From: Betaproteobacteria bacterium
GTDB taxonomy: Bacteria; Pseudomonadota; Gammaproteobacteria; Burkholderiales; Burkholderiaceae_C
Assembly: GCA_009922295.1 (NCBI GenBank)
Contig: RFWA01000008.1
Span: 1-20,684, forward strand
Length of the DNA: 20,684 nt
Reading direction: 5' to 3'
Shown here in pieces: positions 8,021-15,110 of the stretch. Each line of letters begins with the position of its first letter. The stretch's first letter is position 1. The notes under the pieces were generated by a model. That model had not been told where the DNA came from. It worked only from the letters and a program-made list of their open reading frames with translations, and made no database searches. A program made the translations under genes and the position numbers.

Positions 8021-8767
8021 TTAGCCCGCTGCAGCGATGATTGACAAAAAGTCTGGTGCCTTGAGCGAGGCGCCGCCGATCAGGCCGCCATCGACATCGG
8101 GCTGCGCCAGCAACTCAGCCGCATTAGCGGCGTTCATGCTGCCGCCATACAAAATGGCCACGCGGTCAGCCTGCGAGGAGGCCGCCTTGAGTTGCGCGCG
8201 TAACAGGGCATGCACTCCCTGGGCCTGTGCGGCACTGGCGGTCTTGCCCGTGCCTATAGCCCAGACAGGCTCGTACGCGACCACAATTTCGCTGATGCAG
8301 TGCCCGTTAACATGGATCACTGCAGCAAGTTGACGCTTGACAACCGCTTCCGTGGCACCCGCCTCGCGCTCAGCCAAGGTCTCGCCCACGCACACGATGG
8401 GCGTGATGCCGCAAGCCAGCGCCCGCTGCGCCTTCAATGCGACCATAGCATCGGTTTCGCCGTGGTGTTGCCGCCGTTCCGAATGGCCCACCAGGCAATA
8501 GCGCACACCATAGTCGCGCAGCATGGCAGCCGATACTTCCCCTGTGTGGGCGCCGCCCTCGTAGGCCGACATGTCCTGCGCCCCTAGCTCGAATCCACTA
8601 CCCGTCAGCAGGCTTTGAACTTGGGCCAGATAGACAGAGGGGACGCATAGCGTCACTTGGCAGGCCACCGTCGCTGGCAGCCCCGAACGCAGTGCGTGGA
8701 TCAAGGCCTCGTTCGCACTCAAACAGCCATTCATCTTCCAGTTGCCAGCAATCAGCTTTTTCTTCAT
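8021..8767 (-). CDS. tpiA: Triose-phosphate isomerase
   Basis: This cytoplasmic enzyme interconverts dihydroxyacetone phosphate and glyceraldehyde 3-phosphate in glycolysis and gluconeogenesis (248 aa). The catalytic set is visible: K11 in AGNWKMN, H95 in VGHSERR and E166 in AYEPVWAIGTG, followed by the phosphate-gripping loop. The C-terminal LYGGSMNAANA and GGLIGGASL blocks complete the TIM barrel. The ATG overlaps the stop codon of the upstream quinone-oxidoreductase reading frame as ATGA. Disruption of that upstream gene could therefore alter translational coupling into tpiA. The gene itself is intact. Confidence 0.96.
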   Translation of the reverse strand: MKKKLIAGNWKMNGCLSANEALIHALRSGLPATVACQVTLCVPSVYLAQVQSLLTGSGFELGAQDMSAYEGGAHTGEVSAAMLRDYGVRYCLVGHSERRQHHGETDAMVALKAQRALACGITPIVCVGETLAEREAGATEAVVKRQLAAVIHVNGHCISEIVVAYEPVWAIGTGKTASAAQAQGVHALLRAQLKAASSQADRVAILYGGSMNAANAAELLAQPDVDGGLIGGASLKAPDFLSIIAAAG

Positions 8768-9706
8768 GCGGCACCCCAGGTCAGCACGATCTTTCCGATG
8801 TGCTGGTTGGACTCCATCAGCTCATGTGCACGCGCCGCTTCGGCAGCAGGGAAAGTGCTGTGAATCACCGGCTTGATACGGCCCTGCTCGATCAAGGGCC
8901 AAACCTTGTCACGAAGCGCCATGGCTATGGCCGCCTTGAAGGCCACCGCCAGCGTTGAATTCACACTTGACGCCACCTTGGACAGCGATCATGACCAATC
9001 GACCATCTTCACTCAGGCATTCGATTTCTTTGGCGACATAGGTGCCAGCCACCATGTCCAAAATAACGTCGACGCCAGTGCCGTTGGTCAGACGCATCGT
9101 TTCCTGCTGAAAATCATGACTGCGGTAGTTGATGGCATAGTCAGCACCAAAGGCTAGGCAGGCCTGGCATTTGGCATCGCTACCGGCTGTGACCAGCACA
9201 TGCGCGCCAAAGGCTTTGGCCATTTGGATTGCTGTCACGCCAATGCCGCTGGAGCCGCCCTGGATCAGGATGCGTTCGCCTGGCTGCAAACGAGCGCGGT
9301 CAAACACATTGCTCCACACCGTAAAGAAGGTTTCCGGCAGAGATGCGGCCTCGATGTCGCTCAACCCCTTGGGCACCGGCAGGCACTGCTGCACAGGCGC
9401 GACACAGTACTCGGCATAGCCACCGCCAGCCACAAGGGCACAGACCCGATCACCGATCGCCAGCCCAGCCTGCGCCATGGCCTGGGCGTCGCCCTGGACA
9501 ATGACACCAGCCAGCTCCAGGCCCGGGATATCAGAAGCCCCAGGCGGCACAGGATACAGGCCGGTCCGCTGTAAAACGTCAGGCCGGTTCACGCCGCTGG
9601 CTGCCACGTGGATCAGAACTTCACCTGCGCCCGCAACCGGCATAGGCCGCTCAGCCAACTGCAGCACCGAAGGCGGGCCATAGACCGATATCTCAACAGC
9701 TTTCAT
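8764..9706 (-). pseudogene. Zinc-independent quinone oxidoreductase (PIG3/QOR type), frameshifted by an internal deletion
   Basis: This is an NAD(P)H-dependent MDR-superfamily oxidoreductase of the PIG3/zeta-crystallin type. The first frame starts at the ATG at 9706 (MKAVEISVYGPP) and carries the nucleotide-binding motif GGSSGIGVTAIQ. It runs to a stop at 8909. From about position 8946 the homologous C-terminal sequence (VAFKAAIAMALRDKVWPLI... HIGKIVL) continues in another frame to the stop at 8764. Between FNAG and VAFKAAIA, about 18 residues expected in the family (including the TGSTLR block) are missing. That is roughly 53 bases lost, with a frameshift. The first frame ends in unrelated residues, so the enzyme is probably inactive unless this is an assembly error. 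GTG/ATG starts further upstream (to 9736) are less likely. Confidence 0.88.
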
Positions 9707-9707
9707 G

Positions 9708-9765
9708 GTCATATCAGCCGATAGCCCCTGTCCCACTTGAACCAGGCGCTATCGTTGTCATATCA
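9708..9765. repeat. 36-nt hairpin flanked by 9-bp direct repeats between pnp and the quinone oxidoreductase gene
   Basis: An imperfect palindrome runs from 9719 to 9754: CGATAGC pairs with GCTATCG, then one mismatch, then CCTG with CAGG, around a 12-nt loop. It is bracketed by identical 9-base direct repeats GTCATATCA at 9708-9716 and 9757-9765. The layout resembles a tiny palindromic insertion with a target-site duplication, or an RNA stem-loop between co-transcribed genes. There is no T-run, so it is not an obvious terminator. Confidence 0.6.
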
Positions 9766-9778
9766 AACCAATTGCCAC

Positions 9779-11896
9779 TCAAGCGTGGTCGCCGTGCTGG
9801 GTCGGGCGATCCAGCAGCACCTTCATCGACAGCTTGATGCGGCCTTTTTCGTCGGTTTCCATGACTTTGACCTTGACAATCTGGCCCTCGGACAGGTAGT
9901 CGGTGACTTTTTCGACACGTTCGTGGGCGATCTGGCTGATGTGCAGCAGACCGTCTTTGCCGGGCAACAAGTTGATCAGTGCGCCGAAATCAAGAATCTT
10001 GGTGACCGGGCCCTCGTAGATCTTGCCGATTTCAACCTCGGCTGTGATCTGCTCGATGCGGCGCTTGGCTTCTTCGGCCTTGGCCGGATCGGCCGAGGCG
10101 ATGGTGATGGTGCCGTCTTCCTCGATGTTGATCTGGGTGCCGGTTTCTTCGGTCAGCGCACGAATCACCGAGCCGCCTTTACCGATCACGTCACGAATTT
10201 TGTCCGGGTTGATCTTCATGGTGAACAAGCGTGGCGCGAAGTTGGACACTTCGGTCTTGGCTTCGCTCATGGCTTCTTGCATCTTGCCCAGGATGTGCAT
10301 GCGGGCTTCCTTGGCCTGCGCCAGAGCAACTTGCATGATCTCGCGGGTAATGCCCTGGATCTTGATGTCCATCTGCAAGGCTGTGATGCCGTTGGTGGTG
10401 CCTGCGACCTTGAAGTCCATATCGCCGAGGTGATCTTCATCGCCCAGAATGTCAGTCAGCACCGCAAAACGGTTGCCATCCTTGATCAGGCCCATGGCGA
10501 TACCCGCCACGTGCGCTTTCATGGGAACACCAGCGTCCATCAAGGACAGGCAACCGCCGCAGACCGAAGCCATCGACGAAGAGCCATTGGACTCAGTGAT
10601 TTCGCTGACGACGCGCATGGTGTAGGGAAAGTCTTCTTTGTTCGGCAGGCAGGCCACGAGGGCGCGCTTGGCCAGACGTCCGTGGCCGATTTCGCGGCGC
10701 TTCGGTGTGCCGACGCGGCCGGTCTCGCCAGTGGCGAACGGAGGCATGTTGTAGTGCAGCATGAAGCGGTCTTCATACTCACCAGCCAGTGCATCAATGC
10801 GCTGGGCGTCGCGCTCGGTGCCGAGCGTTGTCACCACCAGCGCTTGGGTCTCACCACGGGTGAACAGGGCTGAGCCATGGGTGCGTGGCAGTACGCCGTT
10901 GCGAATTTCGATCGGGCGTACGGTGCGGGTGTCGCGACCATCAATGCGCGGCTCGCCGGCCAGAATTTGGCTACGAACAATGCGGGCTTCGATGTCAAAC
11001 AGCATGCCCTCGACCTTGACGCCGTCAAAGGCCACGCCGTCGGCCTTCAAGTCAGCCATGACCACAGCATAGGCTTCACGGCAGGCGTGGGTACGGGACT
11101 GCTTATTGCGAATTTGATAAGCCGCGCGCAAGCGCTCTTCTGCCAGCGCATTCACGCGGGCAATCAAAGGCTCGTCCTTGGCGGGAGCCGACCAGTCCCA
11201 CAGTGGCTTGCCGGCATCGCGAACCAGATCGTGGATGGCGTTGATGGCAATGTTGCCCTGCTCATGACCGAACACCACGGCGCCGAGCATGATCTCTTCG
11301 CTGAGTTGCTGGGCTTCAGACTCCACCATCAGCACTGCGGCTTCGGTACCAGCCACGACCAAGTCCATGATGGAGCCCTTGCGCGCCGTTTGGCCCGGGT
11401 TGAGCACGTACTCGCCGTTGATATAGCCAACACGAGCGGCACCAATCGGGCCGGTGAATGGAATACCGCTGATAGACAGGGCAGCGCTGGTGGCGATCAG
11501 GGCGGCGATGTCTGCATCGACTTCCGGGTTCAGCGACAGGGTATGCACCACCACCTGCACTTCGTTGAAGAAGCCTTCGGGGAATAGCGGGCGAATCGGG
11601 CGGTCGATCAGACGGCTGGTGAGGGTCTCAAACTCGCTGGGGCGACCTTCGCGTTTGAAAAAGCTGCCCGGAATCTTGCCGGCAGCGTAGGTTTTTTCCA
11701 GGTAATCCACAGTCAGGGGGAAGAAATCCTGACCGGGCTTGGCGTTCTTGGACGCGACCACCGTCGCCAGCACCACAGTGCCTTCGATATTCACCATCAC
11801 AGCACCCCCAGATTGGCGGGCGATTTCACCGGTTTCCATAATGACCGTGTTCTGGCCCCACTGGAATGTCTTGGTCACTTTATTGAACATGCTCAT
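9779..11896 (-). CDS. pnp: Polyribonucleotide nucleotidyltransferase (PNPase)
   Basis: This is a phosphorolytic 3'-to-5' exoribonuclease of mRNA decay and a degradosome partner (705 aa, trimeric, cytoplasmic). Two RNase PH-type domains occupy roughly residues 1-540. A KH domain (DKIRDVIGKGGSVIRALTEE) lies near 555-610 and an S1 domain (from about 621, with GPVTKILDFGALINLLPGKDGLLH in pieces) closes the protein. AGGAG lies eight bases before the ATG at 11896, which fixes the start. In related genomes pnp normally follows rpsO; here rpsO is not found and a leader with a hairpin and an upstream terminator precedes the gene. The gene itself is intact. Confidence 0.97.
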   Translation of the reverse strand: MSMFNKVTKTFQWGQNTVIMETGEIARQSGGAVMVNIEGTVVLATVVASKNAKPGQDFFPLTVDYLEKTYAAGKIPGSFFKREGRPSEFETLTSRLIDRPIRPLFPEGFFNEVQVVVHTLSLNPEVDADIAALIATSAALSISGIPFTGPIGAARVGYINGEYVLNPGQTARKGSIMDLVVAGTEAAVLMVESEAQQLSEEIMLGAVVFGHEQGNIAINAIHDLVRDAGKPLWDWSAPAKDEPLIARVNALAEERLRAAYQIRNKQSRTHACREAYAVVMADLKADGVAFDGVKVEGMLFDIEARIVRSQILAGEPRIDGRDTRTVRPIEIRNGVLPRTHGSALFTRGETQALVVTTLGTERDAQRIDALAGEYEDRFMLHYNMPPFATGETGRVGTPKRREIGHGRLAKRALVACLPNKEDFPYTMRVVSEITESNGSSSMASVCGGCLSLMDAGVPMKAHVAGIAMGLIKDGNRFAVLTDILGDEDHLGDMDFKVAGTTNGITALQMDIKIQGITREIMQVALAQAKEARMHILGKMQEAMSEAKTEVSNFAPRLFTMKINPDKIRDVIGKGGSVIRALTEETGTQINIEEDGTITIASADPAKAEEAKRRIEQITAEVEIGKIYEGPVTKILDFGALINLLPGKDGLLHISQIAHERVEKVTDYLSEGQIVKVKVMETDEKGRIKLSMKVLLDRPTQHGDHA

Positions 11897-11918
11897 ATTG
11901 ATATCTCCTGATCACAAT

Positions 11919-11944
11919 GCGGGAGGTGCAGGCCACCTCGCCCG
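11919..11944 (-). promoter_or_regulatory. Leader hairpin upstream of pnp
   Basis: GAGGTG (11923-11928) pairs with CACCTC (11934-11939) around a 5-nt loop, and the stem can extend by two more G-C pairs across a single bulged base. It sits about 27 bases upstream of the pnp ATG, just before the AGGAG ribosome-binding site. In enterobacteria PNPase autoregulates through a structured leader cut by RNase III. A similar role here is only inferred. Confidence 0.5.
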
Positions 11945-12056
11945 AGCCCGGATACAGCCTGACAGAACACGATGCCATTCCAGAGAAAACCGGGCCGATG
12001 GGCTCAAATTTCGATGGAATGACACAGCTTCGCTCTGATTTCGCCTTCTCCGAAGT

Positions 12057-12092
12057 AAAAAACGCCTGAGCAGCAGAGCTAACTCAGGCGTT
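12057..12092 (-). terminator. Rho-independent terminator
   Basis: On the minus strand a perfect 10-bp stem, AACGCCTGAG (from 12092 to 12083) with CTCAGGCGTT (12070-12061), encloses a 12-nt loop and runs directly into a six-T tract ending at 12057. It would stop transcription arriving from the aminotransferase gene, or end a short RNA starting near 12143. It therefore separates pnp from upstream transcription. Confidence 0.88.
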
Positions 12093-12110
12093 CATCATCC
12101 GATTGGTCGT

Positions 12111-12125
12111 TTACTTGCGCAGACC
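12111..12125 (-). pseudogene. Possible remnant of the rpsO 3' end
   Basis: The minus strand reads GGTCTGCGCAAGTAA, i.e. G-L-R-K-stop, which is how I remember S15 ending in Comamonadaceae. It is followed 18 bases later by a strong terminator, and lies where rpsO normally precedes pnp. No further S15 sequence is found upstream; an in-frame TAA comes immediately before. This may be the scar of a large rpsO deletion, or chance: the fragment is only 15 bases long. The same bases form one arm of a hairpin (TTGCGCA 12115-12121 / TGCGCAA 12134-12140). Confidence 0.35.
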
Positions 12126-12197
12126 TTATGCATTGCGCAAAGCCTTTGGAGTATAGCTGAAGCGACCCAGCACACCCGACCCAGACGCCCCCGCTCC

Positions 12198-13358
12198 TCA
12201 AGGCTGGGCGGCGAGCCAGCGCTGCAGGCGGTCTACACCCTGTACCAAGCGCTGCAGGTCACGCGAGGCAAAACACCAGCGCAGCCAGCCCTGCGCCTCA
12301 GGCGCAAAAGCCTCGCCTGGGGCAAGGCCAAGCCCTGCCTCAAGGACCAGCCGCTTCGCCGTCTGCAGCGAGTCCGGATGCCCCGCCAACTTGAAAAATG
12401 CATACATACCGCCACGCGCAGGCGCCACCTGAACCCCAGGCACTGCCTGCAGCAAGGGGATGAGGGTGTCGCGGCAAAGCTTGAGGTGCGCCACCACCGA
12501 GGGGGTGATCTCATGGGTGTGGTGCAGTGCGGCGATGCCCGCCCGTTGGGTGAAAACGCTGGCGCAGGAGGTGTTGAACTCGATCAGCTTGCTGATCTGA
12601 GGCGTCATGTCTGGGGGCATCACCAACCAGCCCAGACGCCAGCCCGTCATCAAAAAGCTCTTGGAGAAGCTGTGCACCACCACCAGCCGGTCGTCGGGCG
12701 CAGCAACATCCAAAAAACTGGGGGCACAGCCATTGGCGCTGGGCTCAAAATAAAGCCGCTCGTAAACCTCATCAGCCAGTATCCAGGTGCCAGTCTGGCG
12801 GCAATGGTCCAGGATCTGCTGCTGTTCTTCACGCGTCAGCGTCCAACCCGTCGGGTTGTTGGGTGCATTCACGATCAGCACTTTGGTTTTAGCCGTCACG
12901 GCTGAGAGCAGAGCGCCTATATCGAGCTGCCATTGCCCATCCCTAGGCGTCAGGGGCACACAACGCAGGTGCGCACCCATGATGGCGGGCTGGGCCGTCA
13001 AATTAGGCCAGACCGGCGTTACCGCCACCACCTCATCACCGGCATCGACCAGCTGTTGTACCGCCAACATCAAGGCATTGACCCCGCCGCTGGTGATGGC
13101 CAGCCGATCCAGCCAGATCGGGCCATGGAGCGCGCTCATGTACTCAGCCACCGCATGCCGCAACTCGGGCAGCCCCAAGTTCTGAGAATAAAAAGTCTCA
13201 CCCTTTTGCAGGGAGGCAATTGCTGCCTGGCGAATGACGTCGGGCGTGACCTCATCGCTTTCACCAAACCAGAACGCCAGCACATCGCTACGCCCCATAC
13301 CAGCGTTGGCGACCTCGCGGATACGGCTTTCAGCAAGATTGAGAATGACTTGACGCAT
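12198..13358 (-). CDS. Class I/II PLP-dependent aminotransferase
   Basis: This is a fold-type I aminotransferase (386 aa), probably acting on an amino acid and a 2-oxo acid in the cytoplasm; the substrate cannot be read from sequence. Visible PLP residues are N168 in NAPNNPTG, D196 and Y199 in LADEVY, the Schiff-base lysine K233 in SFSKSFLMTGWR, and the C-terminal arginine region WLRWCFASRD. The ATG at 13358 has GGAG six bases upstream and is preferred over the longer frame to 13406, which would overlap the preceding gene. It begins 23 bases after the binding-protein gene, so the two are probably co-transcribed. A role linked to the ligand bound by that protein is an inference. Confidence 0.9.
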   Translation of the reverse strand: MRQVILNLAESRIREVANAGMGRSDVLAFWFGESDEVTPDVIRQAAIASLQKGETFYSQNLGLPELRHAVAEYMSALHGPIWLDRLAITSGGVNALMLAVQQLVDAGDEVVAVTPVWPNLTAQPAIMGAHLRCVPLTPRDGQWQLDIGALLSAVTAKTKVLIVNAPNNPTGWTLTREEQQQILDHCRQTGTWILADEVYERLYFEPSANGCAPSFLDVAAPDDRLVVVHSFSKSFLMTGWRLGWLVMPPDMTPQISKLIEFNTSCASVFTQRAGIAALHHTHEITPSVVAHLKLCRDTLIPLLQAVPGVQVAPARGGMYAFFKLAGHPDSLQTAKRLVLEAGLGLAPGEAFAPEAQGWLRWCFASRDLQRLVQGVDRLQRWLAAQP

Positions 13359-13381
13359 GAATCGCTCCTGAAAATAAAGGG

Positions 13382-14665
13382 TCAGCCCGGACGCTGCATG
13401 TTGCAACGCGTGGGCAATTCGGCTTCTGCGGCGGTGAGGGTCTTGACGACGCGAAACCCAAAACCTGAGCCCTCGACATCAAATTTCACGCCGGCATTAC
13501 CCTGACGCTCCATCACACCCACCACCAAGGGCTGCTGGAACTGATGGTCGGACGCCCGCATGGTGCCAGTTTGCCCGGCCAAGGTGACCCTAGCCTGTTC
13601 GAGTTGCTTGGCCACCGCCACGGGCTGCAGCGTACCGGCCTGCTCGATGGCCTGGACCAGCGCCTCCGCCATCAATTGCATGCGCAGGTGAACATAGTCA
13701 TCGGCAGGCTGAGTAAACCGCTGCCGAAACGCCTGGTAAAAAGCTTCACTCTGCGGGCCAGGCACATTGGGCAACCAGTCGGCCACAGCCATCACGCGGC
13801 CGATACCTGACTCGCCGATGGCTGCCGGCGCGCCCAGCGCGTTGCCGTAGAACGTGTAGAAACGGCCGTCAAAGCCAAGCTCCCGTGCCGACTTGACCAA
13901 GAGCGTCAGGTCATTACCGAAATTGCCGGTGATGACCGCCTGGGCACCGCTGGCTTTGATTTTGGCGATGTAGGGCGAAAAATCCTTGACCCGGCCCATG
14001 GGGTGCAGCTCGTCACCCACGATCTGAACGTCGGGCCTCAGCAGGCCCAATTGGCGCCGGGCATCGCGCGCCACCGCCTGACCAAAGCTGTAGTCCTGTC
14101 CCAGGATATAAACGCTGCGCAGGCCCAAGTCGTCCTTGAGCACCGCCATCAGAGCAGCCATACGCATGTCGGCGTGGGCATCAAACCGAAAGTGCCAAAA
14201 ACTGCACTTTTCGTTGGTCAGCACCGGGTCCACCGCCGAGTAGTTGAGGAACAGCACACGGCGCGCCGGTTCGCGCTCGTTGTGCTTGTTGATGGCATCC
14301 AGCAGTGCTGCTGCCGTCGATGATGAGTTGCCTTGCAATACATAAGCGGCGCCGTCGTCAATAGCGGCCTTGAGAACCGACAGGGCCTCTTCGTTCTGAC
14401 CCTTATTGTCGTGCCGTTGCAGGCTGAGCAGTCGCGCGCCACTGCCATCTCGCAGTCTGACGCCACCGCGTGCATTGACCCTCTCCACTGCCCACAAAAG
14501 ATTGCGAAAGACCGCCTCGCCGGTGTTGGCGAACGGCCCACTCAGGGTTTCAATCAAGGCCAGCTTGATCGGTGGCGGCGCCGCAATGGTTTGCGCCAGC
14601 ACCAGGGTCGGGACAAGTAGCGACAGCAGCAGCCATTTCAAGACCCTGTCGCAAATAATAAACAT
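13382..14665 (-). CDS. Periplasmic amino-acid-type ABC substrate-binding protein (LivJ/Peripla_BP_6-like)
   Basis: This is a type I periplasmic binding protein of the branched-chain amino acid/amide family (427 aa). A signal peptide is evident: a charged start, a hydrophobic core WLLLSLLVPTLVLA, and probable cleavage near residue 24. The mature part opens with IKLALIETLSGPFANTGEA, typical of the family, and contains the alternating Rossmann-like elements (VLQGNSSSTAAA, SVYILGQDYSFGQ, VITGNFGNDL). The start at 14665 places the signal peptide at the N-terminus; an upstream ATG (14701) would add 12 residues before it. No permease or ATPase gene lies beside it, so it is an orphan component here. 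The ligand is unknown. Confidence 0.88.
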   Translation of the reverse strand: MFIICDRVLKWLLLSLLVPTLVLAQTIAAPPPIKLALIETLSGPFANTGEAVFRNLLWAVERVNARGGVRLRDGSGARLLSLQRHDNKGQNEEALSVLKAAIDDGAAYVLQGNSSSTAAALLDAINKHNEREPARRVLFLNYSAVDPVLTNEKCSFWHFRFDAHADMRMAALMAVLKDDLGLRSVYILGQDYSFGQAVARDARRQLGLLRPDVQIVGDELHPMGRVKDFSPYIAKIKASGAQAVITGNFGNDLTLLVKSARELGFDGRFYTFYGNALGAPAAIGESGIGRVMAVADWLPNVPGPQSEAFYQAFRQRFTQPADDYVHLRMQLMAEALVQAIEQAGTLQPVAVAKQLEQARVTLAGQTGTMRASDHQFQQPLVVGVMERQGNAGVKFDVEGSGFGFRVVKTLTAAEAELPTRCNMQRPG

Positions 14666-14760
14666 GTGGAAATTTCTCTTGAAAACGGTCGCTTCATTCA
14701 CACGTTCAGTGCATGCGATGGTTCATGTCGAACCCCGCTCAGTGTACTAGGAGCCACATC

Positions 14761-15095
14761 ATGTTTTTTGCTACCACCCCCGCAAGCTTGCGTCGCCAGA
14801 TCTATTCGCCAGCCGGCCTCTCGCTCGAACGTTTTCTGAATCAGGCCCAACTCGCCGGCCGCCAGCAGAGCGCTGTCACCAGCCAGGGAAAGACCAATTG
14901 AGCATCGGCATTGAGGGCAGCATCGTCCGCCTGAACAGCAAGGAAGGTGCATCCCGCGCCTACAAGGCAGCCTATGAGTTGCCACAAGACATCGATGTGG
15001 CCGGCAGCGAAGCCCGCCTGGAGAACGGCGTGCTGACGCTCAAACTGGCCAAGCAGATACCAGTGAGCCGCGTCACCGAGCTGGCGGTCAACTAA
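14761..15095 (+). pseudogene. Hsp20/alpha-crystallin-type small heat-shock protein, broken by an internal deletion
   Basis: The first frame begins at the ATG at 14761 with AGGAG seven bases upstream. It encodes an N-terminus like Comamonadaceae Hsp20 (MFFATTPASLRRQIYSP... SLERFLNQA) and ends at a TGA at 14899-14901. The second half continues in another frame to the TAA at 15093-15095, giving PGKDQLSIGIEGSIVRL, YELPQDIDV and ARLENGVLTLKLAKQIPV, i.e. most of the alpha-crystallin domain including the G-x-L-like signature. Total length is 335 nt, not a multiple of three, against roughly 120-130 codons in relatives. The first strands of the domain (about a dozen residues before PG-KDQL) are missing. 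It probably no longer yields a working chaperone. A TTG start at 14898 for the second part is possible but unlikely to give a folded product. Confidence 0.82.
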
Positions 15096-15110
15096 GGCCC
15101 AGCGCCTTGC

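Larger units (their letters stand above)
12057..12143 (-). ncRNA. Candidate short structured transcript (two hairpins, terminator)
   Basis: A TATACT -10-like box (12150-12155) lies seven bases before a stretch that would yield an RNA of about 87 nt. It would have a 7-bp hairpin (TTGCGCA/TGCGCAA, 12-nt loop), an unpaired linker and the 10-bp terminator stem with its T-run. No convincing -35 box is found at 16-18 bases spacing. It could be a small RNA, an rpsO promoter plus rpsO tail left after a deletion, or simply the 3' UTR of the aminotransferase gene. Confidence 0.3.
11897..12197. other. Non-coding stretch between pnp and the aminotransferase gene; expected site of rpsO
   Basis: This is about 300 bases without a credible protein gene on either strand. 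Going along the minus strand it contains a TATACT box, a short hairpin overlapping a possible rpsO 3' end, an intrinsic terminator, about 160 bases of pnp leader, a leader hairpin and the pnp ribosome-binding site. Within the leader, CATTCCA and TGGAATG form a further widely spaced inverted repeat. The ribosomal protein S15 gene usually found immediately upstream of pnp is absent: the gap is barely long enough for it and no S15 frame is open. Confidence 0.8.

Noticed and set aside
9737..10873. A 378-codon open frame on the plus strand across the 3' half of pnp
   Set aside because: It mirrors the conserved pnp coding sequence, has low-complexity His/Asp/Gly-rich composition typical of antisense frames in GC-rich DNA, and no recognisable domain.
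12150..12178. A full sigma-70 promoter upstream of the candidate small RNA
   Set aside because: The TATACT box is good but no TTGACA-like hexamer occurs at 16-18 bases spacing, so it is reported only as supporting evidence within the RNA candidate.
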